A stretch of DNA of 64,000 bases, from NCBI GenBank assembly GCA_021442155.1, contig CM038225.1, forward strand, positions 84,146,925 through 84,210,924, read 5' to 3'. How positions within the stretch are numbered: position 1 is the first letter of the stretch; each line of letters starts with the position of its first letter. The DNA comes from Cymbidium sinense (Eukaryota > Streptophyta > Magnoliopsida > Asparagales > Orchidaceae). The position numbers and the translations under genes are program-made. This document shows, one piece after another, positions 12,443 through 24,789 of this stretch. The notes under the pieces are model-generated. The model saw only the letters and a list, made by a program, of their open reading frames with translations. It was not told where the DNA came from and did no database searches.

Positions 12443-15400
12443 TCTAATTTTGATGTTTTCTTTTCTCTGTATGCTTCTTCTTTTGGTTTTCTGTTCCTTT
12501 TTGTGCCTTTTGTGGATGCCTCACATGGATATTACTTGGTGTCTAGATCTTTGTGACATGCTTTGGTGTTTTAATAGCTCCTCCACCATTTGGAGGCTCA
12601 CTGCTTTTGGCATTTATATTGATAAAAAAGGTCTTGAGCTATGTGCATGTGATAGGAATTATGTTGAGCTATGTGTGCTATTGGTTTTAACCCTATCCCT
12701 TTTTCCATTTCTAACTAAGGGGCTTAATCAATCACTGGATGGAGATAATTACTTTGATGGGTTTAGCTACTCCCATTAATTTCTACAACCTGCTTTCAAA
12801 AGATATTCCGCTTGGAGCATCTTAGCTATCTATGTTGTTTCTATGCATTGTATTATTGTCCACCATTTGCAATATTTATTTTGATGACTTCTGTTAGGGT
12901 TGTTGGATTTTATCGATAATGACCGGAGGGTTTTGACATGCAGCTTGTCTCCCCTATTAGATCCTTTGGTGGGATCTTAATGTGGGCGGTTTCCTTCTTT
13001 TCTTCCACCAACTATGGCTATTTTTTGCAGGTTTTCTTACAGGTTGCTGTTGACCTCCCTACACCTTATGGCAGACCTATTATTGTGTAGAACTTTGATA
13101 TTACTTGTTGGTTATCTTTATATGCTTCTTCTACTTTGCTTGGGTGGAATCCGGCATTCGTTTCTTCTTCCGACCTATTTTCTATCCTGGATGGATTTTA
13201 CTGGCTATCTTATCCAGGAGATCCTTTCTGTGCAAGGTGTTTCTGAGATTGGGGTTTTGGTCAATTTATTTTACGCTTAAGTTTAATTATTTTTGTTCTC
13301 CTATTCCCTGTTGGAATGGTTTTTCTTGCTGGCCTCTCTTTTTGGTTTTTACTGTGTTTACCCCCTTTTCTTTGTTTTACTTTCTGCTTTGGTTGCTAAC
13401 ATTTGGGATGCTGTCAGTCTTCCCTGCAGTTGCTTTCACTCTTTTTGCTATGATGGGAACATGCAAATCTTGAAGATCTTTCTTTTGTTCTGTTTGAATT
13501 TAATCAATGGTTTAATCTTATATATAACTTTTTTTGGCCAACTTGGTTGGTATCTGGCTTAATGTGACTAAGAAACCAGCTATTGAACTGTCTGCTCTAA
13601 ATGTGTCTTACTAGATTGGCTTGTGGTGGATAGCTGTTCAGTACCTATCTCTCCCTATCTACTACCTTTTCCTCATTCCTTCTCTCAGAATCAGTAGATA
13701 GTTGGGATTTGTCGACTTTCTTACTACTTGCAGCTTAATTATTTTAATCCAAAGTGGGACTACTATTGAGCACCAATTGGTTGTTTCTTTCCTTAATGCC
13801 TCTATTTTGCTATTTATGATATCCCATGTCTACTCTAATATCTCTTTGCAGGAATGGAATGGTGTTATTCTTTTCAATGCTAGTCATTGGCTTTTCGGGT
13901 CCTCTTTACATATTGTTGTCTTTGTGAATTATGGCTATTTTTTTGATTCTCGACTTCCAAACAGTTTGTGTTATTATCAACTGGGCTATTTTGATCGATC
14001 ACATCTGTTTTCTGGATTAATACTCTATATGCTATCTGGGGTTTGGTTTGTTTTGTTCAAGTCTCTATTGAATTTGTTGTTTGGTGGATTTTGCTTTGAA
14101 CCCCTTATTAGTTTTTTATATGCATATCACCTAATTCATTGTCCTTATTTCTCCATCTCATTTCAATTAACCTTGTATCTATTGCATTATTTATCCTGGA
14201 TGGGTGGCTTTATGGCAAGCTAGCTGGTTTTTATTGTCTTGGTTGTTTCTTGTCTTGGAGATTTGCTATCTTGGTTTTTCAGGGCTCCTATGTTGGCTCC
14301 ATCTTTGTTGGTTGTAGGACTGTGGTCCTATGCTCAAGTTGTCGACATTGCTCGATGGTTTTGGTGATTCCGTCTGCTACCTTCCAGACACCTATTTTTA
14401 TGATCTATCTATTTGGTTATTAACTATTGCAATGTCTACTTTGATTGAGATATTTTATGGCAAACTTGCTGTCCCTTCCTTTCCTGGATGTTGCTTTTTT
14501 GCCTGGTTTCTGCCTTGGTTATCCGCTATCTTAATTTTTCTGGATTCTAATGTTCAAACTCATTTGAATCCACTTGTTGATTTTTCTTCTGGTGGGTTCC
14601 AATGTTGCATTAGTTGTTTTACTGTTGGGATTGACTTGCTCAATGCCCATGTGGTTTATGTCTGGGATGCGTTTCATCTCCTGTTTGTTGTGATCTACAC
14701 TACTTGCTATTATTCCTATCTATCTCGGTTTTAGGTTTGCAATCATATATGTCGCCTATTCCGAATGGGTGGTATTATGGACATTTTTTGCCTTTTGGTG
14801 TCTTCTCTTTGGTTGTTTGTTGATCCGGATTATCCAATTTTGGTCCCGATGCCTATTGGAATTGTAACTCTACTGCTTTACTTGGTGCTATTTTTGGTAT
14901 GTTTTTTCCTATGTTGGGATATGCCTTCCTTTACAATTGCTCTTTCCCACCATATATGGATATAATAAGGGGTTGTTTCCTCGAAAGATTCATAAATATA
15001 TCATATGTTTGGGATGGTGTTAATTATAGGCTCATTGACTTGATTAGCGGATTTCATAGTTGTCTCTCCTCACGCTTTTCTTGTGGAGGGATTATATGCT
15101 AGATTTTTTCCTTTCTTGGATATGCCGTTTCATGAGGTTCTAGCAAAGATTGCTCATTCTCTTATGTTTATGTATTATCATGTCAGGGTGACTATATTGA
15201 TGACACTTTCCTTGAATGGGACACCTTATCCTTCAGCTCTTTGCAATTTCCTCTCTACATTAGATATGATTTTGTTTAGGTTTGCAGGTAATAAAGCACA
15301 AGAATATCAACAACTGGGTGTTATCTCCTCATAGGTTTGTTGGCTATGATGGCTGTGATGTTCTCACTCCCTTTTGGTTTGGTAGTAGCTCTTGTGATGT

Positions 15401-15821
15401 AACCCTTCTGCTGAAGTTTGGATGCTCATATTTGCATCTGCCCCAACTTGATGTGACTGAGCTTGAGCCTTCACTATCACAATCCCTCACTATCATTCTC
15501 ATATTATATTTATCTTTATGTTTGTGTTACCTTAACTATTCTAATCTCTCTCTCATTATAATTTTGCAGGAAATTCTCTCTTGTTCTCTTGCAGGTCTGC
15601 TCCATATTATCATGAATTCTCACATCCTCCAGGGCATTGACATTAATCTACTTTTAGCTTATTGTGTTAATCACCTTGTATCTTTTGATTGCTTTATTGT
15701 CTTCTTTTGCTTTTGGATGTACTTAGATAGGGGATTTACTCCTTAAGCTGATTGTAGCTCTTTGAACAGTAGTTCTGGAGTTTATCCCCCTTTAAGGACC
15801 TTGTAACCCTCTTTTTGTGAC
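12443..15821 (+). repeat. T/G-rich 3' region of the LINE, with recurrent GGATG/TATGGCAA phrases
   Basis: About 3.4 kb of strongly T-rich, A-poor plus strand. Words such as CTGGATG, TTTATGGCAA(A/G)CT and TGCCTGG recur (near 14195-14215 and 14450-14500), so the region looks built from diverged related segments. The many open frames of 60-173 codons in all three plus frames are a by-product of few A and therefore few stop codons. Their products are Leu/Phe/Cys-rich with no motif. I regard it as non-coding. Confidence 0.6.
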
Positions 15822-15866
15822 AATAAAATACCCCTACATGGGGTTTCCCTAAAAAAAAAAAAAAAA
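15822..15866 (+). terminator. Polyadenylation signal and poly(A) tail of the LINE
   Basis: AATAAA at 15822-15827 is followed 23 nt later by 16 consecutive A (15851-15866), the expected footprint of a retroposed polyadenylated RNA. Confidence 0.8.
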
Positions 15867-16236
15867 TCTCCTTCAAACATTAAGTACATCTTTATTAACC
15901 TTGAATGTTATTATTATTATTATTATATATTTTTTTATTGTTGGATGTAGTGAGCATATTAAATATAATTTTTTTGACTGTAAGTTGGAGAAAATTTGTG
16001 AACTGTTTACTTAAAAAAATGAAAAAAATAGAAATGGAACCACAAAAAGTCACGAAAAAAAACATGGCAATGCTAATCCAATTCCGCCCATAGAAGAACC
16101 ATACTTCAATGAAGAAAATAAAAAAGAGATAGCAAAGGGTGGGTTTCAGAAAAAGGAACCTCACCTTTGCAGTGTGAAGCAGATCCAGAACACTGCCCTA
16201 CAATGATGACATCTAACAAATGATCTTATGCGGCCA
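15867..16236. other. A+T-rich DNA with (ATT)n and a possible minus-strand splice donor
   Basis: An (ATT)6 run lies at 15908-15926. On the minus strand, CTGCAAAG followed by GTGAGG (near 16164-16172) looks like a 5' splice site after the microprotein candidate; no second exon was recognised. Long minus-strand open translation here is Phe/Ile-rich and low complexity. Confidence 0.35.
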
Positions 16237-16344
16237 TCACCGCTTGATTCGCCCCCCGGAATTATTCTTCCAATTCCTAAGGATTAAAAGAAACCCTAAG
16301 AGAGAGGCGACGATGCCTCCTAAGATACACTGGAGCAGCACCAT
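16237..16344 (-). CDS. Candidate 35-residue single-pass membrane microprotein (or broken first exon)
   Basis: The minus strand gives a short frame beginning MVLLQCILGGIVASLLGFLL, continuing ILRNWKNNSGG and ending RIKR before TGA. Residues 3-22 form one continuous hydrophobic segment and the C-terminus is basic, the pattern of a single-pass membrane peptide. The start codon has A at -3 and G at +4, a good plant context. A TATA-like GTTATAAATAAG lies about 50 nt upstream (16392-16403) and ACGTG words lie further up. CTCTTAGGGTTTC inside the frame is a telo-box-like word often found near the 5' end of plant genes. I do not recognise the protein. It may be the first exon of a gene whose rest has decayed; coding is not proven. 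Confidence 0.3.
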   Translation of the reverse strand: MVLLQCILGGIVASLLGFLLILRNWKNNSGGRIKR

Positions 16345-16391
16345 TCTCACTGATGAAGCCTCTTACTCTTCTTTTTGTGCTTTTCGATTCT

Positions 16392-16580
16392 CTTATTTAT
16401 AACTTGGGCGAATTTTAAAAGAAGAACAACTTGATAATGGTAATTAGCAAAGGTGTAGTATTGAGAAAATTTTAAGATGGAGTGATTTTCGTCCTCTGAG
16501 GTGGTCTTTATAAGCAGAAAACTTTTCCATATATATAAGATGTTTTTGCCTACGTGTCATCTACTTGTACGTGGCGAAAA
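16392..16580 (-). promoter_or_regulatory. Promoter-like region with TATA box and two ACGTG (ABRE/G-box-like) words
   Basis: On the minus strand: GTTATAAATAAG (16392-16403), CTTATAAAGA (about 16506-16515), and two ACGTG-core words (CGCCACGTAC and GACACGTAGG, between 16550 and 16580). In plants ACGTG cores are bound by bZIP factors. The arrangement fits a promoter for the microprotein candidate. Confidence 0.35.
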
Positions 16581-16599
16581 ACGTCTTCTTTGATAGCAT

Positions 16600-17555
16600 T
16601 TTCTGCCAATGGCCGATAGGTTGATGGGAACGGGTTTTTTTTTTGCAGAATGTCATGTCTTTAAGCTAATGAATATGTGTCTCGTAGGTGTGGATGGAGG
16701 ATTCTTTTTGCAAAATTTTATGTGGCATTTTGTGGTAAGCTAATTATTATGTGGTGAATGGTAGACTATTTTTGCAAAAATTGGTATGTCATTTTCTTCA
16801 TTGGATGGTAAGTTAATTATTCTATTGGTAGAAGACATTATAATCAATTAGTTTTCAATACTATTAATTAACAATTCAGGGTTTTAATTAGTAATCACTA
16901 AACAATGTGTCAACTCTATAAATAGGGGGTCAGACTGTCAGTGTCTTCCCTAGCATCATCATATGAAAGGAAATTTTCATAAGAGAATGAAGTTTTTTGA
17001 GATCGCGTGGAAGAGAAAAGTTTGAGAGCAGCTCTTATAGAAAGTTGTAGGTTAGCCTTTTCTTTTTTAGCATTAATTATTTTTAGTATTAGATTTGCAA
17101 TTTATTATTGATATGCCATTGAAAAATTTAGTAGTTCAAGCACGAATCTAGATGTATGTGTGATTGAAATCTTTCAAACTTTCTTTTGACCATCATATAG
17201 CTAATATTAATACATTGATGGGATTAAAAAACAATGTAATCTTGAGTCCAGACTAGCCTAGATCAACCATTTAAAATATAACTAAAAATTTTGAGATATC
17301 ATTTAGATCTCTAAATAGCTTCCAAAAATGACATGTTTATTCTTGACGAGATGAATCTAACTAGACTAAAATATCTTTATTCTAACTTTATATTTGGGCA
17401 TTCAAATACTTAAAATATATCTTATAAGCAACAATATCATTTTGAACCATCCGATAAAGTGGTTCAGATTTTGCCTATATTTACAAAGAATGTCACTCTT
17501 AAAATCTATAAATAACCTCTCATTGATTACATGAAGGGATCAAAGCTAGAGATGG
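16600..17555 (+). other. LTR-like region with TATA box CTATAAATAG, no gene downstream
   Basis: CTCTATAAATAGGGGG (16915-16930), followed by CAGTGTCTTCCCTAGC, resembles the core promoter and initiation region of plant LTR elements. Repeated words TTTTTGCAAAATT and GTGG.AAGCTAATTA precede it (16700-16815). Paired LTR, primer site and coding region were not found. The rest to 17555 shows nothing recognisable. Confidence 0.3.
16915..16925 (+). promoter_or_regulatory. TATA box
   Basis: CTCTATAAATA in a classical plant core-promoter context, upstream of a CTTCC initiator-like area. Longest ATG frame nearby (at about 16987) has 12 codons, so it is probably a transposon promoter. Confidence 0.4.
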
Positions 17556-18300
17556 TAGAGCTCTGACACGTAACACAATCGGATCACTATCTAACCATTG
17601 TCATCAGATCGCTACCGCCACCATCGCATTTTACCGTCGACCATTGCCAAATCGCTTTGCCACCACCGCTCACCAATCATCAAATCACCGCCAATCGCCA
17701 CTGCCGTCGCCAACTAATAGATCATCGCCGATCGCCGCTACATTTTTTGATACCACGCTAGACCACCATCTTCCACCATTGACCAGCCTGCATCCGCCGA
17801 CCATTATCATCATTGGATTGTTGTCGGCCACCATTATCGGACGACCACTCAACCACCATCATCGGATCGCCATTGGTTGCTGCCACCCAATAGTAGTCAT
17901 TCGTTACCAACTGCCACCACCAGACCACAACTTAACCACCGTCATCAGATCACCGCTTGGTCGCCACCATCTGGTCGTTGTCACTCAACCATCACTGTCG
18001 GACTAGTGTCTACCGCAGTCACCTGATCACTTCCCAGCCATCATTGCCCGATTGATGTCACCAAGCATCACCACTAGACCACCGCCCAACCGCCATCACT
18101 TGTCCGTCGTATTCGCCTCCCGACCAATTTTGTTGGATCATTGACATGCCACCGTTGGCCGACATGCCGCCATTTCTTGGTCACTATCACTGGACCATCG
18201 TTTGACCATCATCGTCAAATCATCGACCTACTATCCAATCTCAACTTTCATCACCCAATTGCACCATCATCAACTAACAACATTGCCAACAACATTGATG
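17556..18300. repeat. G+C-rich degenerate CCACCATC/ATCGCC low-complexity region
   Basis: About 745 bp made of variants of CACCATCATCGG, ATCGCCACC and GACCACC, far richer in C than its surroundings. It gives a 120-codon His/Pro/Ser-rich open frame (17644-18006) that simply reflects the repeat; no domain is visible. Probably an eroded minisatellite, perhaps inside an unrecognised transposon. Confidence 0.6.
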
Positions 18301-18895
18301 TATGATATTGCTCATACGATCGATGAGCACTGTTGATTCACACTATCGCCTATATGGTTGATGTTCGCTGTTGAAACACGTCAACATTTATAAAGCAAGT
18401 GCATGTCATTTGCTCATGCCATCACTTATATTGGAGTATGTTATTTATAATTTATGGCTATCATATTGCATCAACTCCTTCCCTAACTATGAGGAAGGAC
18501 ATTGTTTGTAACCATTGATATATACTAATGGAACCATTTCAACTAGGCCAGGCTTAGTGATTTTTTCTTCCTTTTGAAGGTTTTTCATGTAAAAACTCTT
18601 GTATCTTCTACAATTATTTTTTTATCTGTGTATGGGTTGGATCTTCATATAAAACTAAAATGTTAAACACATTCTCTCTCCTATCATGAATGTTCTTGCA
18701 CACAACAATTATTAACTAAAAATTTTTTGCTAGAAATCTCTATCATCTCTATCACGCAATAATATGCATAGTTCTTTTTCTTGTGTTTTTAGAGGAAGAC
18801 TTATAGTTTAAGTAATTAAAAAGATAAGGAATGCAAATAAAAAAAATTAATTGAAGATAATTCATGTAATTTGTGATCGAATGTGTAGAAAAGGA
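18301..18895. other. A+T-rich DNA, possible LTR end
   Basis: GGTTTTTCATGTAAAAACTC followed by TTGTATCTTCTAC (18579-18615), then GTTCTTGCACACAACA (about 18690), resembles R-U5 text of plant copia LTRs. No TG start, primer site or coding domain could be matched, so no LTR is called. Confidence 0.25.
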
Positions 18896-18969
18896 TACTA
18901 ATAATAGTAATAGTAATATTTTTGAAAGTAATTATTATTATTATTATTGCTTAATTATGATAACACTGA

Positions 18970-19018
<49 letters not shown>

Positions 19019-19609
19019 GAAATAATAAAAATATAAATGATATTAGAAATGATGGCGATGACATTGATTTTGACAATAATAAGTATAAATAATATTAGTA
19101 ATTCTAATTAATGCCTTGATGGCTCCTCCAAAGCGTTGTAGTCAGGATTCTCCTTACATCCTCCCTGCTTTCAACTATTATAGTTTTAAAAAAAAATGTA
19201 AGGGTATCATAATCCAAATTTGGCTGGGATGAGTTTTACAAATTTGATTTACTTTGAGATGAATAAAAATTAAAATTTGAATAATTAGTTTAGTTGTATT
19301 CATGGTAAAGCAAATTTAATGGCTACAATACTCACAATAATAGTTGCAATAGTAAAAACAAGATGTACAATAATAACAATAGTAGTGTGGACATAAATAA
19401 TGATAGTAGTTGTAGTAGTAATGTAATGGTAAGAATAGTAGTAATAGTTAATAGTGCTAGCAATGTAAATAATAGTATAAATGATAATAATGATACTAAT
19501 GAAAACATAGTAGTGCCAATTATGATGATAATAATCATAATAAATATCATAAAAAGAATAACATTAGTAGAAGTAACATGAATAAAACTAAAAATAATAA
19601 AAATATTTC

Positions 19610-19667
<58 letters not shown>

Positions 19668-20095
19668 TAAAATAATAATAATGATAGTAATTCTAAGAAT
19701 ATAAATAATCAAATTTATAATAGTTGTAATAGATATATGAATAAAAGAAGAAACAAAAACAATAATAACAATAATAATAAGAATGATTATGATTTGATTA
19801 ATAATGAAAATAAGAATAATAGTAATAATGGCATTAGTAATATTAGAACAAGTAATGGTGATAATAACAAGATTACTAATGATATTAATGGTATTAGTAC
19901 CAATAGTACTAGTAAAAGTACTGATAAAAATGTGAATGATTAAAGTTATAATACTAATGAAAAAATAATATCAACACTTAGTAAGAATGATATTAATAAT
20001 TTTAGTAAGAATTGTAATAAAAATAAGAAAAATAATATTAATATAATAAAATAATGATGAAATTTGTAACAATATTAGTAATAGTAGAAGTAAGA
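18896..20095. repeat. 1.2 kb degenerate trinucleotide (AAT/AGT/AAC) region
   Basis: Perfect (AAT)n cores lie at 18970-19015 and 19611-19663, embedded in about 1.2 kb of AATAGTAATAAC-type sequence. Open frames on the plus strand (19363-19581, 19737-19943) are Asn/Ser/Lys-rich and those on the minus strand Leu/Ile-rich, exactly as the triplet composition predicts. The 19080-19320 part is more ordinary. No gene is called. Confidence 0.8.
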
Positions 20096-20297
20096 AATAT
20101 GAACAATAGTCATCAAAATGCTGATTATACATACCTCATCATTGAATCAAATTTATTGATTTGAGTAACTAACGAGATGTTGATAATTATGTATTATTAA
20201 TTATGGTATTAGACAATACATCTACTATGATTGATGATTCACTAGATCAATTCCTTTTTTAATGGAGAGTTAAGGATATTCATTGATTTTATCTTGA

Positions 20298-20302
20298 CCC
20301 AC
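20298..20302 (+). repeat. Target-site duplication CCCAC (left) of family A copy A1
   Basis: CCCAC precedes the TATGGTG terminus; an identical CCCAC directly follows GTCAACA at 28398-28402. Confidence 0.6.
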
Positions 20303-23300
20303 TATGGTGAATAATTTCTATATAAGGAGTCGCCTTTCAAATCTGTGGGGAGAAAAGAAAGAGGAACCCTTACAAAAATTCATCTTGGTAAGATGCCACA
20401 CAGATCCGCAGATATACTTATTCAAGTGATCACGTACGTCATCAAGGTATAGTGCACTATCTTGAAAGATAGAAGTCACTACCCTTCAATGGAACCAATC
20501 ACCTCAATAAGGGCTCCTGAGGATGATGGGTCTGCATATGTACCAGAGATTCTTCCCTTACTTTATATGAAAAAGTAAACTAGGGTTTATTTTAAGCCGG
20601 GTTCATTAAGTTCCCTATAGGCAAGCCCCCATAGTTAATTACATCCTAAAGGATGGGATCCCTTAGAAAAACTCTCGATTAAGATAAGTGATCATTATCT
20701 CTGAAGATTTCAATAGGGAAGGACTATCAATCGATTGGTTTGTATTTTGAGGATCAAATGGGATTGAGCAAAAGAGGAACTTATTATCGAAGCCAAAATG
20801 GAAACAAGTAAGCGAGCATCTCAGATTATCCTATAGTCATGCTTTACATTTTGGAAATTGATTTAGTTCGTTTGAGTTATATTTTTCATTAGAATTGTAG
20901 GACTTAAGAATCCTTAACACAAGATTAAGAAAATGCCTAAGGAGTGAGGAATTATGCTTGTGGCCCACAAAGGGAAAAAAAGTAACCTCAAAACCTAAAT
21001 CTAGGGAGCTTTGGTGAGAGCCGGAAGCACAACCTAAATCTCAAGTGAAAATGGGTAATTGGTTTGCCTCCACAAGAGAGGACAAATCACCCAACAGCTT
21101 GGACTTACAACCGCTCGAGGGTGGCCACCAACTAACTCCTCCTACGATTTTAAATATATGTAGACAAGTCTTTATGCTTGTGCAAGATAGCTAAGCTATT
21201 TTTATTTAGAAAGTGACTAAGTCCTAAAACTAACTCCCTAAATAAATTAAATCATGTAAAGGGACATACTTCAAATGACCTAAATCTAATACATTTCAAA
21301 TTTCATTTTAGTTTTATTTTTGGACAATCATTTTGACTCAGGCTAATAAGATTTTTATGACTAATGCATGAGAAATCAAATTATTCGGCAAAACTAGTGA
21401 GAAGGTAGGAGGTGAGTTTCCACCATGGCCCTCAGAGGTCAAGTTGAGTTCTCTGTTAAAGGTCAAAGCCATCCAATCAAGAGTGAAATAAGATGCATTT
21501 GTGCATGATATTATAAAGAAATGCTCATCCAGCTAAGAGGTTGTTAATTCTTTTATCTTGATTTTAATCCTAAGCTTTAGGTGAGGTTATGAGTTATTTT
21601 AATTTTAATTTGAGTTGTTAAGTTGGGTAAAAGATTTATTTTTCTCTAAAGAGCCTAATCAACATCCATGCCATACATAAAATAAGGAAGAAACTAGGAA
21701 AATCATGCCATTTAATGCAAAAGCTAAACAAATCATCAAATAATTTATAAAGCTACTCGCAAAAAGAATAAATGGTCATTTGTGGTCGGGCACCACTGCA
21801 CAAACCCAAAAATATAAAATGTGAGTAGGCGAGCTCTACCCTTATAAAACCCAGATTATAAATGAATTAAATTACCATTTAAGCAAAGGAATTCATTATT
21901 ATGGGGGTCTTCAAGCTTTATTCTTCTTTCTTCTTTCTTCTTTCTTTCTTTTCTTTTCTTCTTTTCTTCTTTGGTTCTTCCTTTGGATGGTTGGAAGGTA
22001 GATGCTCCAAGGCCTCACATGGTGAATAAGATGGGATCTTATGACCAATGCTCATCCTAATCCCCATAAGAAATCATTCCAAAATCCTACTTATACAAAT
22101 TTTTACATGAAAAGGAAAAGTAGAAATCTAACTGACACCTACAAAATAAAGGTTAGTTAAATCACACTACATAAATACCAAGTATGTATATTGGACTTAT
22201 CACCCCACACATGGGTGACTAAGTCCACCTAGCCTATGGAATATGCAAAGGGGTATTAGCACCTGCAAGCAAGAAGCATTTATGTTTTTATTTATGATAG
22301 TGCCTCTTAAGCACAATCCTTTGCAAAAAAGAATAGTTAGACTAAGCACGTCCTACCATTCATTATACGAGCATACACCCTAACATTTAGTATAAAATAT
22401 ATATCACAAAAAATATATAATATTAAACCATGCACCAACCTAACCTAAGGCTAGAAGTGGTGACTTAGGCTAATGTGTGTGCTTTGAAGGTTTGTGTGGT
22501 ATGCTTAGTTATGACTTTAGGTTTAAATTTTCTAAGTGTGAAGAAGATGTTCAACTTAGAGAAGGGTTTCATTTAAGTTTTTTAAGTGTTTTGGCTTATT
22601 TTTATTTCATATTTTAATTTGGTTTAAGTTAAACTTATAATTAATTACTACGTTATGAAGAGAGGGAAAGAGAAGAGAACTTCTCTTTCCTTCCCTAACC
22701 TTAAGTAATTTCTATGGTAAGTTCACATTTTAATTTCATTTAGGTGAATGTCTTGATTACATCTTTTAATCATTCCTTAGTTTAGATAAACCCTTAACAA
22801 ACTTATTCGAAAAGAAAGGCATTTTAAAGTTAAATAAAATGAATCAAAATTCACATAACACACATTACTTCATTTCTTTCCCAACATATAAAACATGCAT
22901 ATGAATGGACCCTAAGCATATCTATACATGCAAATGAAAGTAGTTGACACACTTTATGAAGCATGCTAAGTAATCCATTTAAGAAAATTTAGAAGTTGAA
23001 TATGCATGATTTTTTCTTAAGTAGAAAATTTTTTCCTTATCCAAAATTTCACATAGATACATGAAAGTAAGAAAGGCATAAGTGAGTACAATGCCATTGC
23101 TAACCAGAGGTATAAGGTACAATACCTACTTAGGACTACTTAAAGTCTCACAACCTCGGGGTTGTCGAGACTAGTATACCACTTTCCTTAAGTACAAACA
23201 TGTATATAAAAGAAATGAAATGAAAAAGGAATATGCAAAAGTTGTTTAGTGGTTTCATTTTTGTTTATGCAATTTATGTATGTAAGTGTAGGTAAAATTT

Positions 23301-24789
23301 CTTAGATAGTAGCATAGGGATGAATAGGATATGAAATTTGGTGAGCATTAGGTCCTTTTTAAATGAAGCTTATATCTCACCAAAATTCCTATTCAAAACT
23401 ATACCAACATAGGAAAGAAAAGAAACCTATACTAAGCATACCTTTGTAATATTTCACATGCAAGCTTATAATTAAAGTATAAGTAGCATACTTTCAGATT
23501 TGATATTTCATTTTTAAGTTTGGAAAATAAATTGGATTTAGTAGTGATAATAGCCATTCATATTTTACTTTAACCAACACATGCACATTTGACATAAAGT
23601 AAACAATTTCATTTTAAAATTTTAAAACATGAAATTATGAATGCATGAATCACATGGCATACAACTTAACATGTTGGGAAAGATATAAAGTAATGAAAGT
23701 ATGTAAACAAACTCACATTACTTAAATCCTAAAGAAATTCTTAAGGAATAAGAAAATTTAGAATAAATCAAAGTGAATTTTAAAATAATTTTTGTTCAGT
23801 TTGAAGTTTGATTTAATATTGAAAAGGTGAGATGTTTGCTATTCCTAACCCATTCCCACATGTGTTTTGTATTTTTGCTTAATTTTTAGATAATTAAATC
23901 ATGTTTTAAGCATTGATTAGGTTAAGGTATAAATTAAGTGGCTTAATTAAACCTTACCTACACCACCATAGAAAAATTATCTAAGTAATTATGAGCCAAT
24001 AAGATGACATAAAACCCACAAGGTATTCAAATTTGCAATGCACCTAATAATGAAAAGGCCTAATGCAATTTGACTCACAATTAAAAGTTAATTAAGCTAA
24101 GGAGTTTAGCTTAAGTACTTTTAAAATACCCTTTCATACTTATGAAAGGGGTTATAATTTCCTTAATTAGACTTAGGCTATTAAACACCTAAGCTTCTAC
24201 CCGAGGTAGATTAATTAAGTTTTGTAACATTTTAGAATTTTTTTTGAAAATTATTTAAAGGGATAATTAATGAGTTAACCCTTAATTAAGAGGGGATTTA
24301 GGAAAGAAAATGGGTTTTAGAGAATAGCTTAGGGGAAATGCCCCAAAATTATTCCATAAAACCCCTACTCATTGGAGCTAACCTTAATCAAACTTAATCA
24401 TAAGGTAAATCCACTAATCACACCTTAATTACCCTTAATTAAATGAAAGGGGTAATTAAGGAATGAAATAGCAATTTTCCCAATTAAGGCCTCAATAAAT
24501 CTCAAGAAAATTAGGGGAGGTAGATCCCTTAAAATGAACCCATAGATTTGAGATTAATTGATGACCTAATTAGAGGATAATTAAATAACTAAGTGTCCAA
24601 AAGAAACCCAAATTCAGAGAAAAGGGTAATTTAAAATCTATTAAAATTATTTTTAAAATATTCTAGATGAAATTATCTATCCATAGAATTTTTCCTTTTA
24701 TTTTTTTTTTTATTTTTCTATGAGGAGTTATGAATTTTAGAAGTTTTTTGAATTAATTAGGAATTAATTAAAACCCCTAACTAATCTCT

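Larger units (their letters stand above)
12060..15866 (+). mobile_element. 5'-truncated LINE with RNase H domain, very long 3' region and poly(A) tail
   Basis: The element starts inside an RNase H domain (reverse transcriptase and endonuclease absent). It continues through about 3.4 kb of T/G-rich DNA and ends with AATAAA (15822-15827), CATGGGGTTTCCCT and 16 A. A 3' poly(A), 5' truncation and RNase H at the C-terminus are what L1-type plant LINEs show. No convincing target-site duplication was found: the post-tail TCTCCTTCAAAC has only an 8-base partial match (CCTTCAAA) near 11925. The long 3' part could instead be a separate sequence co-mobilised with the LINE end. Confidence 0.65.

Noticed and set aside
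12417..15746. Series of 60-173 codon open frames on the plus strand (for example 13702-14223)
   Set aside because: They overlap in all three frames, are Leu/Phe/Cys-rich, and follow from the A-poor composition. No domain, no consistent starts; inside the LINE 3' region.
17644..18006. 120-codon His/Pro-rich protein
   Set aside because: Follows from the CCACCATC-type repeat; no start context or domain.
19332..19943. Asn-rich and Leu/Ile-rich open frames
   Set aside because: Translation of degenerate AAT-type triplets; both strands are open, as the repeat predicts.
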